A DNA stretch of 64,000 bases from Halorussus litoreus (GCF_003382685.1 NZ_QLVG01000017.1:1-64000), one strand, 5' to 3'. Counted from the first letter of the stretch, positions 25,885 through 34,973 are shown. Program-made: numbers and translations. The notes: generated by a model from the letters alone, not told the origin.

Positions 25885-26514
25885 TCAGATCCCCGCTCCG
25901 GTCGGCGCGTCCGGGAGTTCGTACTTGTCGGCGTCGATTCCCAGCTCCTCCAGCGCGGCGTCGACGTGTCGCTCCTCGGCGAAGTCGACGCCCTCCTCCT
26001 CGCGGAGTCGCTGGGCGGTCGCCAGCACCTCGCCGCGGCGGTCGTCCGGGATCGCCCACTTGTCGGTCGAGAGTTCGATGGTCAGCCCGTTGTGGTCGCG
26101 GGTGTACAGCGAGTGGAAGATGCCGCGGTCGAACTCGTTGTAGCCGTGACCGATGGCGTCAAGCGACTCCTTGATCTCCACGAATCGCTCGGGGTCGATG
26201 CTGAAGGAGATGTGGTGGACCGCGCCGATGCCCGTGCGCTGGGGACGCGGGTCCGAGTCGCGGTCCTCGTTCACGAAGAACGTGACGATGCCGCCGTCGC
26301 CCGAGTCGAAGAAGAGATGGGTCTGAGAGGGGTCGTCGAGGTTCGGCTGGCGCAGGACGAGGGGCATTCCGAGCACGTCGCGGTAGAACTCGATGGTGTC
26401 CTCGGCGTTGCTCCCGATGAGGGTGATGTGGTCGGTGCCCGTGGTGTGGAGCGCGCTGTCGGGCAGGTCAGGCGTGATCTCGTAGTCGTCGGCCGACCGT
26501 CGTCCGTTGGACAT
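25885..26514 (-). CDS. VOC family (glyoxalase/dioxygenase fold) protein
   Basis: The 209-residue product has paired beta-alpha-beta modules. The first begins TGTDHITLIGSNAEDTIEFY with its metal His, and the second has GAVHHISFSID, then NGLTIELSTD with the closing Glu. This is the pattern of catechol extradiol dioxygenase/glyoxalase-like proteins in haloarchaea. The C-terminal 60 residues are an acidic helical tail (LREEEGVDFAEERHVDAALEE shows the pattern over a longer stretch). The substrate is unknown. It is transcribed alone. Confidence 0.85.
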   Translation of the reverse strand: MSNGRRSADDYEITPDLPDSALHTTGTDHITLIGSNAEDTIEFYRDVLGMPLVLRQPNLDDPSQTHLFFDSGDGGIVTFFVNEDRDSDPRPQRTGIGAVHHISFSIDPERFVEIKESLDAIGHGYNEFDRGIFHSLYTRDHNGLTIELSTDKWAIPDDRRGEVLATAQRLREEEGVDFAEERHVDAALEELGIDADKYELPDAPTGAGI

Positions 26515-26617
26515 GTGAGTCCGTAGTCGCCCGGCAGTAATAGGCTTCAGGTAACACTCACGTCACCGGTATCGCGGCTCCTCGACCATATTATTTACAC
26601 AAAATTCCATAGAATAA

Positions 26618-26944
26618 TTTAATACCGGACACAAAATTGCGGGCGCGCTCGTGGTCGAGAACGACCACTCGCTCCCGCACGTGCTCGACCTCGCCGTCGT
26701 CGACGGTCCCGACACGTCTCACGCGGTCGAGCAGGGCCTCAGCGGAACGTTCTCGGTCGAGTCCGACGGTCGGAAGGTGTACGAGGAGTTCCTCGTCGAC
26801 ACCGGAACGTACGTGGTCGAGGTGACCGTTGACGGCGAGACCGAACAGATCGAGTACCAGCCGATGGCGCAGTCGGGTCGCGTTCTCACCGTCTCGGTCT
26901 CCGGGAGCGGGGAGTTGGACTGGACGATCTCGTCGGTCGAGTGA
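26618..26944 (+). pseudogene. Fragment of a haloarchaeal exported lipoprotein-type beta domain (5'-truncated)
   Basis: The frame is open from 26618 but has no ATG; the only start is a GTG at 26651, giving 97 residues. The peptide (VENDHSLPHVLDLAVVD, then GTYVVEVTVDGETEQ) resembles the all-beta domain of haloarchaeal Tat lipoproteins, which normally follows a signal peptide and lipobox Cys. Both are missing here; an AT-rich stretch stands in their place. It may be a remnant, or a short GTG-started protein. It converges on the cystathionine gamma-synthase family gene with 26 nt between them. Confidence 0.5.
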
Positions 26945-26970
26945 GCCTCAGTCCAGGAGCGGAGTAATCG

Positions 26971-28167
26971 TCAGTTCAGCCCCGCCTCGAACGCCTGCTG
27001 GAGGTCTGCCTGCAGGTCCTCGACGTGCTCGATGCCGACGCTCGCCCGGATGAGGCCGTCCCGCAGGCCCGCGGCCTCGCGCTCCTCGGCCGGAATCGCG
27101 GCGTGGGTCATCGTCGCGGGCTGTTCGATGAGGCTCTCGACGCCGCCCAGACTCTCCGCGAGGGTGAAGACGTCCGTCTCGCTGACTACCTCGGCCGTCT
27201 CTTCGAGGCTGGCGTCCAGTTCGAAGCTGACCATCCCGCCGAAGTCGTCCATCTGCTCGCTCGCGAGGTCGTGATCGGGGTGCGAGTCGAGGCCCGGGTA
27301 GTACACCCGGTTGACCGCGTCGTGGCTCTGGAGCCAGTCGGCGAGCGTGCGGGCGTTCTCGCAGTGGCGGTCCATCCGAACGGGCAAGGTCTTCGTCCCG
27401 CGGAGCACGAGGAAGCACTCGTGCGGGCCGGGGGTCGCGCCGACGCTGTTCTGGTAGAAGCCGAAGCGCTCGTCGAGGTCCTCGTCGTTCGTCACCAAGG
27501 CCCCGCCGACCACGTCGGAGTGGCCGCCCATGTACTTCGTCAGGGAGTGACAGACGGCGTCGGCACCCAGTTCGAGCGGGCGCTGGAGGTACGGCGTCGC
27601 GAAGGTGTTGTCCACGACCGAGAGCGCGCCGTACTCGTCGGCGAGGTCGGCGGTCGCTTCGATGTCGACCACGTTGAGCAGCGGGTTGGTCGGCGTCTCG
27701 ACCCAGACGAGTTCGGTCGCCTCGCGCATGGCGGCCTCGGTTTCGGCCACGTCGGTCATGTCCACGAAGTCGAACTCGAGGTCGTACTGCTCGTACACCT
27801 GCGTGAAGATGCGGTGAGTGCCGCCGTACACGTCCTCGCTGGCGACCACGTGATCGCCCGATTCGAGCAGGTTCAGGACGGTGTTGATGGCTCCCATCCC
27901 GCTGGAGAACGCCCGGCCGTACTCGCCGCCTTCGAGGTCGGCGACGTTGGCTTCGAGGTCGGTCCGGGTCGGGTTGCCGGTCCGGGAGTACTCGTAGCCG
28001 CGGTGGTCGCCCGGCGCGTCCTGCTCGTAGGTCGAGTTGGCGTGGATCGGAGTCATCAGCGCGCCCGTCTCCTCGTCGGGCTCCTGCCCGGCGTGGATCG
28101 AGCGCGTCTCGAAGCGGAACTGGTCGCTCTCGTTATCCCCATGTGACTCGTTCGTCTGGTCGCTCAT
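26971..28167 (-). CDS. Cystathionine gamma-synthase/lyase family PLP enzyme
   Basis: This trans-sulfuration enzyme of 398 residues shows RSIHAGQEPDEETGA, YSRTGNPTR (about 60-68), SGMGAI and Lys211 in HSLTKYMGGHSD as the PLP lysine, plus SLGGVESLIEQPA near the end. Family members make or break cystathionine or sulfhydrylate O-acylhomoserine. The exact reaction cannot be read off the sequence. MetE-type methionine synthases in the window (51580-53654) fit a methionine route, but they lie 23 kb away. The ATG at 28167 begins MSDQTNESHGDN; the longer upstream frame is rejected. Confidence 0.92.
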   Translation of the reverse strand: MSDQTNESHGDNESDQFRFETRSIHAGQEPDEETGALMTPIHANSTYEQDAPGDHRGYEYSRTGNPTRTDLEANVADLEGGEYGRAFSSGMGAINTVLNLLESGDHVVASEDVYGGTHRIFTQVYEQYDLEFDFVDMTDVAETEAAMREATELVWVETPTNPLLNVVDIEATADLADEYGALSVVDNTFATPYLQRPLELGADAVCHSLTKYMGGHSDVVGGALVTNDEDLDERFGFYQNSVGATPGPHECFLVLRGTKTLPVRMDRHCENARTLADWLQSHDAVNRVYYPGLDSHPDHDLASEQMDDFGGMVSFELDASLEETAEVVSETDVFTLAESLGGVESLIEQPATMTHAAIPAEEREAAGLRDGLIRASVGIEHVEDLQADLQQAFEAGLN

Positions 28168-28274
28168 GGGAGATGCGTCGCGCGGACGGCAGGTTACTCT
28201 TGTCCTTTCGGCGCGTTCGGCCGTCACTCCGAAACGACGGCTGTCCTGGTACTCCGGAACGACTGCCGACTGCG

Positions 28275-28835
28275 TCATTCCGAGGCGACGACCGACCCGC
28301 GCGACTCCTGACTCTCGCGCTTCCAGAACCACGCGCCGACGTTGGCCGCGACGCCGAGGATGAACAGCCCCCACGTCGCCCACCACGACTGAAACCAGAG
28401 CACGTCCATGTACACGATGGGGCCCTTCACGAGCGGCCAGAGCGGTTCGATGCGCGTCGAGACGTCGGGTGCCGACAGCATGTCCGCGAACAGGTGTGCG
28501 AGCCCGGTGACCCAGACCGCGATGACGCCCATCTCGTATGCGTTTCGGGCACCGCGGTCCGAGAACCAGTCGGTCCGGTCGTCGATCTTCGTGAACGCCC
28601 AGCCGAGCAGCGGCCCGAAAACCATCGCCATCACGGTGACTGCCAGCACCGTGTGGAAGACACCGTGGTGGTGGATGCCCTGGAGATTCGAGAGGTACAG
28701 ATCCACGTCCGGCAACATCCCGAACCAGAAACTCGAAACGACGTACACTGCCGCGGTGTCCCGGCGGTCGATGAAGTACCACGCGGGCGCGAGCCAGAGC
28801 AGCGCCATGCCGAGGTGACCCAGTACGTCGACCAT
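28275..28835 (-). CDS. YdjM-family membrane-bound metal-dependent hydrolase
   Basis: The 186-residue polytopic protein begins MVDVLGHLGMALLWLAP and has His-Asp clusters at membrane edges: FWFGMLPDVDLYL, GIHHHGVFHTVL and GLAHLFADML. These are the metal-binding signature of the YdjM/DUF457 family. About four to five membrane segments are visible. A GTG start 15 codons upstream would add MDSHQSLPTGDG, but the ATG at 28835 matches related proteins better. It is divergent from the L21e operon. Confidence 0.85.
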   Translation of the reverse strand: MVDVLGHLGMALLWLAPAWYFIDRRDTAAVYVVSSFWFGMLPDVDLYLSNLQGIHHHGVFHTVLAVTVMAMVFGPLLGWAFTKIDDRTDWFSDRGARNAYEMGVIAVWVTGLAHLFADMLSAPDVSTRIEPLWPLVKGPIVYMDVLWFQSWWATWGLFILGVAANVGAWFWKRESQESRGSVVASE

Positions 28836-28940
28836 AGCCGGGTTACCGTCGCCGGTCGGAAGGGACTGATGGCTGTCCACGCCGCGCCGACAGCGACCGT
28901 CGCTCGACCCGTCGTGACGCAGACAGGCGAGGAACGCACC

Positions 28941-28949
28941 ATTTATAAC
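28941..28949 (+). promoter_or_regulatory. TATA box of the L21e operon
   Basis: ATTTATAAC is centred about 33 nt before the ATG at 28978, fitting a nearly leaderless transcript for the ribosomal protein gene. Confidence 0.65.
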
Positions 28950-28977
28950 GCCGACAGGCTAACAGGGTCATACGACT

Positions 28978-29268
28978 ATGCCGAGCTCGAATGGACCCTA
29001 CCACAGCACTCGCGACAAACTCTCGAACAGCCCCCGCGAGAGCGGTACCTCCCCGCCCCAGCGCGCCGTCCAGCAGTTCGAGGAGGGCCAGAAGGTCCAC
29101 CTCAAGATCGACCCGAGCGTCGAGAAAGGTCGGTTCCACCCGCGATTCGGCGGTCAGACCGGCGAGATCGTCGGCGAGCAGGGCCGGGCGTACAAGATCC
29201 GCGTCACCGACGGCGGCAAGGAAAAGACCCTCATCGTCACCCCGGCGCACCTGACGGCTCAGGAGTAG
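28978..29268 (+). CDS. rpl21e: 50S ribosomal protein L21e
   Basis: This 96-residue large-subunit protein begins MPSSNGPYHSTRDKLSNSPR and has an SH3-like barrel with FEEGQKVHLKIDPSVEKG and GRFHPRFGGQTGEIV. Both stretches are diagnostic. It is encoded just before the RNA polymerase Rpb4 gene, with one nucleotide between stop and start. This conserved archaeal order usually runs on to DUF655 and ksgA; here ksgA lies 20 kb away. Confidence 0.98.
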   Translation: MPSSNGPYHSTRDKLSNSPRESGTSPPQRAVQQFEEGQKVHLKIDPSVEKGRFHPRFGGQTGEIVGEQGRAYKIRVTDGGKEKTLIVTPAHLTAQE

Positions 29269-29269
29269 C

Positions 29270-29626
29270 ATGACGATATTCAAGGAGAAGGTCGAGGAGG
29301 AGTACCTTACGACCGCGGAGGCCAAGGATCTCCTCGCCGACGTCGAGCAGGATCGGGCCCTCGACGAGGACCGCGAGCTCCCCTACGAGGTCGCGCGGGC
29401 CATCGACCACGTCAACCGGTTCGCCGTGCTCGAACCCGAGGAGTCGCGCGAACTGGTCGCCGAGCTGGTCGAACTCGACAAGGTCGACGAGCCGACCGCG
29501 TACAAGATCACGGACGTTCTCCCGCAGGACCGCGACGAGCTCCGCTCGCTGTACGCTCAGGAGCGCTACACGCTTTCGGGCGAGGAGCTCGACGACATCC
29601 TGAACGTCGTGGCGAAGTACAGCTGA
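29270..29626 (+). CDS. rpoF: RNA polymerase subunit Rpb4/RpoF
   Basis: The 118-residue product is the archaeal Rpb4 homologue, which pairs with Rpb7/RpoE in the polymerase stalk and helps open promoters and bind nascent RNA. It begins MTIFKEKVEEEYLTTAEAKD and is all helical with the C-terminal HRDC-like end LYAQERYTLSGEELDDILNV broken over two helices. The start is one nucleotide after the L21e stop. DUF655 follows after 58 nt with its own TATA-like box. Confidence 0.96.
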   Translation: MTIFKEKVEEEYLTTAEAKDLLADVEQDRALDEDRELPYEVARAIDHVNRFAVLEPEESRELVAELVELDKVDEPTAYKITDVLPQDRDELRSLYAQERYTLSGEELDDILNVVAKYS

Positions 29627-29653
29627 ACAGTTCCCCGCTCCGTCCACCAACGC

Positions 29654-29661
29654 TTTAAGTA
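29654..29661 (+). promoter_or_regulatory. TATA-like box before the DUF655 gene
   Basis: TTTAAGTA lies about 27 nt before the ATG at 29685. This suggests that the DUF655 gene can be transcribed separately from rpoF. Confidence 0.5.
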
Positions 29662-29684
29662 TCTCGTCGGCGTACCCAGTGACA

Positions 29685-30266
29685 ATGAGCGAACAGCATC
29701 AGGCGGAGGAAGGGGTTCCCGCGGTCGTCCTCGACTACCTCCCTCGCGGTCGGGCGGACGACGACAGACCACAGCATCGCAAACAGCCGATAGCGTACGC
29801 GCTCGGCGTCGAGGAGTTCCGGCTGTTCGAGGTCACGCTCGAGGAGGACGTGAGCCTCACCATCACCGACCGGTTCGACGCAGACCGGTCGAGCGACGTC
29901 GTGGCAAGCGTCCGCGAGGTCGATTTCGAGGACCTGTCGGGCGCGGCCCAGTCGGAACTCGAACACGCCATCCGGGCGGTGGTCGAGTCCGACGAGGAGC
30001 GGTTCGTGAACTTCTACAACGACGCCCAGCCCATCACGCTCCGGCTCCACCAGCTCAACCTCCTGCCGGGCATCGGCAAGAAGCTCCGGAACAACATCCT
30101 CGAACAGCGCAAGCGCAAGCCGTACGAGAGCTTCGAGGACCTCGAAGAGCGGGTGTCGGGGCTCCACAAGCCCAAGGAGGTGCTCGTCGAGCGCGTGCAG
30201 GAGGAGCTCCGCGAGGACGACCTGAAGTACCGGACGTTCGTGCGGGTCGAGGAACAACAGCAGTAG
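29685..30266 (+). CDS. DUF655 RNA/DNA-binding protein
   Basis: The 193-residue protein is of the archaeal DUF655 family. An OB-like N-terminal part (VVLDYLPRGRADDD) is followed by a helix-hairpin-helix region, LHQLNLLPGIGKKLRNNILE (about 125-144), that contacts nucleic acid backbones. The C-terminus is helical. In archaea it is encoded with L21e, Rpb4 and KsgA, suggesting a link to ribosome or tRNA biogenesis. The ATG at 29685 is preferred over a GTG two codons earlier because of the TATA spacing. Confidence 0.92.
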   Translation: MSEQHQAEEGVPAVVLDYLPRGRADDDRPQHRKQPIAYALGVEEFRLFEVTLEEDVSLTITDRFDADRSSDVVASVREVDFEDLSGAAQSELEHAIRAVVESDEERFVNFYNDAQPITLRLHQLNLLPGIGKKLRNNILEQRKRKPYESFEDLEERVSGLHKPKEVLVERVQEELREDDLKYRTFVRVEEQQQ

Positions 30267-30380
30267 GACTTCCGCTTCGGTCGCGTTTCGTCGTTCGGAC
30301 GGTCTCGAAGCAAGTAGAGCAGACAGATACGTCTCGACGTCGTCACACGCCCGAAATCGACTCGAAGAAAATCCCGGTCG

Positions 30381-30602
30381 CTACTCCTCGGCGTCTTCGT
30401 CCTCGGCGTCTTCGTCCTCGTCGCCCTCGGCCGCCTTCAGCGAGTCCTCGGGGATGCCCGTCTCCTGCCCGTCCTCGAAGCTGACGGTGTAGGTGCTGTC
30501 GCCGAACATCGTCTCCATCACCTGCGTGACCTGTCCCTCCTCGCCGTCGTAGTCGCTGTGCTCGTCGTGCAGGACGACGCGGTCGTCTTCCTCGAAGCTC
30601 AT
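30381..30602 (-). CDS. Small SH3/KOW-like acidic protein
   Basis: The 73-residue product begins MSFEEDDRVVLHDEHSDYDG and has a five-strand SH3-like core (GQVTQVMETMFGD, TYTVSFEDGQE), as in haloarchaeal DUF1918-like proteins. The C-terminal tail is a short DNA-level tandem repeat encoding DEDAEDEDAEE. Its function is unknown; the fold suggests nucleic acid or protein contacts. It stands alone on the minus strand between the DUF655 and NUDIX genes. Confidence 0.75.
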   Translation of the reverse strand: MSFEEDDRVVLHDEHSDYDGEEGQVTQVMETMFGDSTYTVSFEDGQETGIPEDSLKAAEGDEDEDAEDEDAEE

Positions 30603-30849
30603 GCCACGAGATAGCCCCGCGGCCGATAAAAGCGACCCGGTTCGGCGCGGCTCGGGACGATTGGCCGCGGAGAGACGCCGACGGTTGTCCGAACGCCCGC
30701 AACTGTCCCCCGACAGTCGGCGCGGCTTTCCGGCGACCGAAGACTTATTCGGACCGCCTCACGAACTGTCACGTTATGACCGCTCGCCGCACGCGCTCCG
30801 TTCCGCCGTCGCGACCGTTTCGAGCCGTCCGTACGCATTCGCCGTCGCG

Positions 30850-31413
30850 ATGACGACCGTCGACGACCTCTGGTATCTCGCCACGCGGGCCGAACAGCGC
30901 GCCGAGCAGGCCCACCACCGACTGGTCGACGACCACGAAGGGTTCCTCGAACACTGTCACTCCCGGCGGGTGTCCCGCTCGCGATTCCGCACGCTGGCCG
31001 ACCGCATCGCCGACTGCGGCGGGCCCTTCGGCGCGCACTCGGTGGCGTACCGTCCATCGGGCGAGCTCCTGCTCGTCTGGCACGAGGGCGTCGACATGTG
31101 GGTCGTCCCCGGCGGCGAGCCCGAGCCCAGCGAGTCGTTCCGGGAGGCCGCCGAGCGCGAACTCGCCGAGGAGGCTGGCGTGACGGCGAGCTACGACGGA
31201 CTGGCGATGAACGTCCGGGTCGACGTGCGCTGTGACGACTACTCGACGTGGGGCGTGCTCCCGCTGTTCGCAGCCCGGGTCGAGGACGACGCGACTCCGG
31301 AGCCCGCGGACCCGGACGGCGAGATCACCGATGCGCAGTGGTTCGACGATCTGCCGGAGAACACCCGCGACCGGGACGACCTGCTGACGTGGCGCGAGTA
31401 CGCGCTGGAGTAA
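30850..31413 (+). CDS. NUDIX hydrolase
   Basis: The 187-residue enzyme hydrolyses a nucleoside diphosphate linked to another moiety. The NUDIX box is complete: GGEPEPSESFREAAEREL running into AEEAGV (about 94-117), fitting GX5EX7REUXEEXGU. The N-terminal 60 residues are a helical region (DDLWYLATRAEQRAEQAHHR) common in haloarchaeal members. The frame is open upstream, but ATG 30850 is the first in-frame ATG with a family-like start. Family A copy A3 and a homopolymer block follow. Confidence 0.9.
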   Translation: MTTVDDLWYLATRAEQRAEQAHHRLVDDHEGFLEHCHSRRVSRSRFRTLADRIADCGGPFGAHSVAYRPSGELLLVWHEGVDMWVVPGGEPEPSESFREAAERELAEEAGVTASYDGLAMNVRVDVRCDDYSTWGVLPLFAARVEDDATPEPADPDGEITDAQWFDDLPENTRDRDDLLTWREYALE

Positions 31414-31489
31414 AGTAGGGAGGGATCTCCAGATCGTATCGGTCGGCGTGTCGAGAAGCCCCCGGCAAGTACTGATAGTTCGAATGGAG

Positions 31490-31578
31490 AGAAGCTAGCT
31501 ATTGCCGAGACATCGGAGAGACCGCATCGCGACTGCCACCGCACCGCGACGGCAGGCCTCACACCCTCCAGCCGCGGC
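31490..31578 (+). repeat. Family A dispersed element, copy A3 (cut by homopolymer block)
   Basis: It has the GAAGCTAGCTATTGC head, the ACCGCACCGCGAC stretch and CCCTCCAGCCGCGG. It then runs straight into poly-G, where other copies continue with their hairpin-rich second half. Confidence 0.65.
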
Positions 31579-31728
<150 letters not shown>

Positions 31729-31789
31729 CCGCCCTCGTGCTGACCGCCCTTGTGCCCGCCACCCTCGTGCCCGCCACCGCGACCGCAAC

Positions 31790-31867
31790 GTGGACCGCTC
31801 CCGTCCGATCTGGACGTGGACCGCTCCGGTCCTATCTGGACGCGGACCGCTCCGGTCCTATCCGTGC
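31790..31867. repeat. Three 26-bp tandem units
   Basis: Units start at 31790, 31816 and 31842 and share the core GGACCGCTCC, then GTCC and ATC. The last unit reaches the 3' end of the next minus-strand gene, covering its final codons. Confidence 0.7.
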
Positions 31868-32679
31868 GAAACCCCGTCCTGCGACTCGGCTTTCATCCGG
31901 CGGAGCGCGGCCCGGGCGTTGCTCGCGTCGTAGCCGAACAGCACGTTCTCGCCGTACGCCTCGGCGACCTCCGCGGCGTGGATGAGGTTGTCCACGTCCA
32001 CGTCGACAGCGTACAGCTCCACGCTGAACGGCCGGTCCAGCGCGTCAGCGAACCCGCTGGCGATGGTCTCCAGCCAGTAGGTCGTGGTGTAGGCCATGTC
32101 GTACAGCGGGACCACGAACTCGTCGACGTACTCGGCGAGCGCGTCGAGGTCGAGGCCGGCGCGCTCGTAGAGGTGGCCGGGGTACGGGTCGGGGTACAGC
32201 GTGAAGTAGGTCTTGCCCGGAATCCGGTCGGCGGCCTCCGCCACGAACTCCGTGATGACGTCCGCGCGCCACGCAAACCGGTCGTCGAACTCGCTCGATT
32301 CGAACTGCTCGTCGCACCGCTCGCAGTGGCAGTACTCCGCTCGGGGGAACCCAACGTCGTCGAGGCGCACGTCGGGATTCACCTCGGCGCAGTCGGAGAT
32401 GATCTCCAGCACGCCCTCGCGGTAGTCCTCGCGGGTCGGGCAGACGTACGCCCAGTCGAAGTACGGTCGCTCGCGGGTCGCGCGCTCGCCCGCGTCGCTC
32501 ACGGCCGCGAGATCCGGCTCGGCCTCGACCGCGGCGTTGTCGCCGAAACACGACACCATGTTCACCCCGTCGGCCAGCGGTTCTGCCGACCGGCCGGTCA
32601 CGTCCTTGACCTCGTAAAAGCCCACATCGAACTCCGCCCACTCCAACTCCTCCTCGTTTCGCGTGACGACGCCGAACAT
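31858..32679 (-). CDS. Hypothetical TIM-barrel-like protein with CxxC motif
   Basis: I do not recognise a named family. The 273-residue soluble protein starts MFGVVTRNEEELEWAEFDVG and shows alternating strands and helices. It has a Cys/His cluster, FPRAEYCHCERCDEQFE (about 111-127), like the metal or Cys motif seen in some glycoside-hydrolase-like barrels. Acidic residues end several strands (RPYFDWAYVCP, VVPLYDMAYTT, FSVELYAVDVD). A sugar- or metal-related barrel enzyme is possible. Its last codons lie in the tandem repeat at 31842-31867, so the C-terminus may have been altered by repeat expansion. Confidence 0.6.
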   Translation of the reverse strand: MFGVVTRNEEELEWAEFDVGFYEVKDVTGRSAEPLADGVNMVSCFGDNAAVEAEPDLAAVSDAGERATRERPYFDWAYVCPTREDYREGVLEIISDCAEVNPDVRLDDVGFPRAEYCHCERCDEQFESSEFDDRFAWRADVITEFVAEAADRIPGKTYFTLYPDPYPGHLYERAGLDLDALAEYVDEFVVPLYDMAYTTTYWLETIASGFADALDRPFSVELYAVDVDVDNLIHAAEVAEAYGENVLFGYDASNARAALRRMKAESQDGVSHG

Positions 32680-32743
32680 ACGAGTCGGTTGGCGACCGCG
32701 CGGGGTAAGTCGTTCGCTCCGAGGAGCCAGACCTACCGCCTAT

Positions 32744-33478
32744 CTACCCGCGGTTGCACGCCTGCGGGAGCGAGGCGTTCGTGGCCGACGGTTCGTCCAC
32801 CGACTCGACCGACCAGTTCGCGGCCTGCCCGCGCATGATGAGCGCCTCCTCGGCCGAGCCGTTCTGCACGGTGATCGCCGGCGGCTGGTCGTCGGCCGTC
32901 GGATCGAACGCCGATGGGTCGTCGGCCTGCTGGCCGAGCGAGGCGTTCTCGCAGAGGACGGCCGCATCGACGGCTATCCGGTCGATGACCACGCCAGCGA
33001 CGGTGGTGTTGCGGGTCCACTGGCGGTCGAGCGTCCGGTTCTGGACGTTCGGGTCGAACAGGTCACCGCCCGGCACGTCGAGCACCGACCGATTTCGGAC
33101 GATCAACCGCGTCGCGGTCACGTTGAGCAGGCGGCCCCGCTCGACGTCGAACCGGCCGAGGGTCGCGTTCGTGATGGTGACGTTCTCCCGGCCCCCGTCG
33201 GGCGTCGACACGTTCTCGACGACCACCTCCTCGACCGTCGCGTTCAGGACGGTGGCGTTGCGCAGCAGCCACGTCCGGACCGTCACGTTGTCGAGCGACA
33301 CCTTGTACTGAGTCGCGTTCGCGTTCGGTATGGCGTTCGCGTTCGCAACGTCCGCGGCGGCTTGCGGTGCGTCCACGGTCGCTCGCGGCGCGTCCGGGCT
33401 CACACCGGCGACGGGGACGACGCCGGCCAACAGCATCGCCAGGGAGAGTCCGACTGCGAGGACTCCTCGTGTACTCAT
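32744..33478 (-). CDS. Secreted protein rich in N-glycosylation sequons, beta-helix-like
   Basis: The 244-residue product has a Sec-type signal peptide (MSTRGVLAVGLSLAMLLAGV, cleavage near AGVSP). The mature part carries about fifteen N-x-S/T sequons in some 215 residues. Short alternating motifs such as NVTVRTWLL, RNATVLNATVEEVVVENVS and NVTITNATLGRF recur every 8-12 residues, suggesting a beta-helix or stacked-strand surface protein. The family is unknown. It is transcribed alone between the TIM-barrel-like gene and pyrI. Confidence 0.7.
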   Translation of the reverse strand: MSTRGVLAVGLSLAMLLAGVVPVAGVSPDAPRATVDAPQAAADVANANAIPNANATQYKVSLDNVTVRTWLLRNATVLNATVEEVVVENVSTPDGGRENVTITNATLGRFDVERGRLLNVTATRLIVRNRSVLDVPGGDLFDPNVQNRTLDRQWTRNTTVAGVVIDRIAVDAAVLCENASLGQQADDPSAFDPTADDQPPAITVQNGSAEEALIMRGQAANWSVESVDEPSATNASLPQACNRG

Positions 33479-33600
33479 GTCTCCGACGGTACTCCGAGAC
33501 GAAGGATAAACGAGCGCGACCGTTCTGACCGTTTTCCGGCGTAACGGCGCGTTTCGGCCGGGGTAGCGGTCGCTTATCTGACTGGAAGTTCAGCCCGTCG

Positions 33601-34062
33601 CTACTCCGCGGCGATGTGGGAAGCGAGGTCCTCCCGCAGGATGGTCTCGCAGTAGGCACACCGCACCCCGTCGTCGAGTACCTCGAATTCGGTGGCGACT
33701 GGCTCGTCGGCGTTGGTGATGCACTCGTGGTTCGGACACGATAGCACGCCGATCACGCGCTCCGGTCGGTCGAGATACTGCTTCTCGACCACTTCGTACT
33801 CCCGGACGATGTTGATGGTCGCTTCTGGCGCGATGAGCGACAGCACGTCGACCTCGTCCTGACTCAGCTCGCGGTCCTCGACCTTCACGATGTCCTTCTT
33901 GCCCATCCGGTCGCTCGGGATGTTCATGCCGACGCTGACCGTCTCGCCGCCCGCGCCGTCGATGCCGAGGATGGCGAGGACGTTGAGCGCTTGCCCGCCA
34001 CGGATGTGGTCGATGACGGTGCCTCTGGCGATCTTGCTGACGCGGAGTTCGTGGTCGCTCAT
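33601..34062 (-). CDS. pyrI: Aspartate carbamoyltransferase regulatory chain PyrI
   Basis: PyrI binds CTP/ATP and tunes aspartate carbamoyltransferase. The 153-residue chain has the ferredoxin-like allosteric domain ([19 protein letters not shown]) and the zinc domain with C109, C114, C135 and C138. The ATG overlaps the pyrB stop by 4 nt (ATGA), giving translational coupling of the two chains. Length and motifs are standard. Confidence 0.98.
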   Translation of the reverse strand: MSDHELRVSKIARGTVIDHIRGGQALNVLAILGIDGAGGETVSVGMNIPSDRMGKKDIVKVEDRELSQDEVDVLSLIAPEATINIVREYEVVEKQYLDRPERVIGVLSCPNHECITNADEPVATEFEVLDDGVRCAYCETILREDLASHIAAE

Positions 34063-34973
34063 CTGTCTCCCTCCAGCATGAGATCGAGCAGCGCCATCCT
34101 GACCGGCACGCCGTTGTGGGCCTGCTCGAAGTAGCTCGCGTAGTCGGAGTCGTCGACCTCGGGCGCGATCTCGTCGACCCGCGGCAGGGGGTGCATCACG
34201 GTCAGGTCGTCTTTGGCCGACTCCAGTGTTTCGAGGTCGATGCCGTACTCGCCCGCGACCTGCTGGTACTCGTTCTCGTCTGGGAAGCGCTCGCGCTGGA
34301 TGCGCGTGACGTACAGCACGTCGAGTTCGGGCAGCACCGCGTCGAGTTCGGTGTGCTCGCGGACGTTCGCGCCCGACTCGTGGAGGTCGTAGCGGACACT
34401 CCGCGGAAGCTTCAGGCTCTCGGGACTCACGAAGTGCTGGTCCGCGTCGAAGTTCGTGAGCGCGTGGGCCAGCGAGTGGACCGTCCGGCCGTACTTCAGG
34501 TCGCCCATGATCCCGACCGTGAGGTCGTCGAGCCCGGCGTTCTCCCGGATGGTGTACAGGTCGAGCAGGGTCTGGGTCGGATGGTGGCCCGCGCCGTCAC
34601 CGGCGTTGAGCAGTGGCACGTCTACGAACTCGCTCACCATCCGGGCCGCGCCCTGACTCGGATGGCGGAGCACGAGCGCGTCGGCGTACCCCTCGACGAC
34701 CCGCGCGGTGTCGGCGAGGCTCTCGCCTTTCTTCACCGACGACGAATCGACGCTGCCCATGTCGACCGCGTCGCCGCCGAGGCGCTTGATTGCGGTCTCG
34801 AAGCTCATCTTGGTCCGGGTGCTCGGCTCGAAGAACAGCAGCCCCAGCACCGCGTCGCCGTGGCAGTCACCGAACGAGGCCGGGTCGGCGTCCATCTCGG
34901 CCGCCCGTTCGAGGACCGTCTCGATGTCCTCGCGGGAGAGTTGTTTCGTCGTCAGGAGCTGGTCGTGCCGCAT
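34059..34973 (-). CDS. pyrB: Aspartate carbamoyltransferase catalytic chain PyrB
   Basis: This enzyme catalyses the first committed step of pyrimidine synthesis. The 304-residue protein shows the carbamoyl-phosphate loop [43 protein letters not shown], and [12 protein letters not shown] with [10 protein letters not shown] at the aspartate site. It is followed by pyrI with a 4-nt overlap. The ATG at 34973 gives [13 protein letters not shown]. Its upstream region contains the 24-bp tandem repeats. Confidence 0.98.
   Translation of the reverse strand: MRHDQLLTTKQLSREDIETVLERAAEMDADPASFGDCHGDAVLGLLFFEPSTRTKMSFETAIKRLGGDAVDMGSVDSSSVKKGESLADTARVVEGYADALVLRHPSQGAARMVSEFVDVPLLNAGDGAGHHPTQTLLDLYTIRENAGLDDLTVGIMGDLKYGRTVHSLAHALTNFDADQHFVSPESLKLPRSVRYDLHESGANVREHTELDAVLPELDVLYVTRIQRERFPDENEYQQVAGEYGIDLETLESAKDDLTVMHPLPRVDEIAPEVDDSDYASYFEQAHNGVPVRMALLDLMLEGDR

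Noticed and set aside
28168-28782. Upstream extension of the cystathionine gamma-synthase family gene
   Set aside because: The extra residues have no similarity to the family and overlap the coding region of the YdjM-type gene in another frame.
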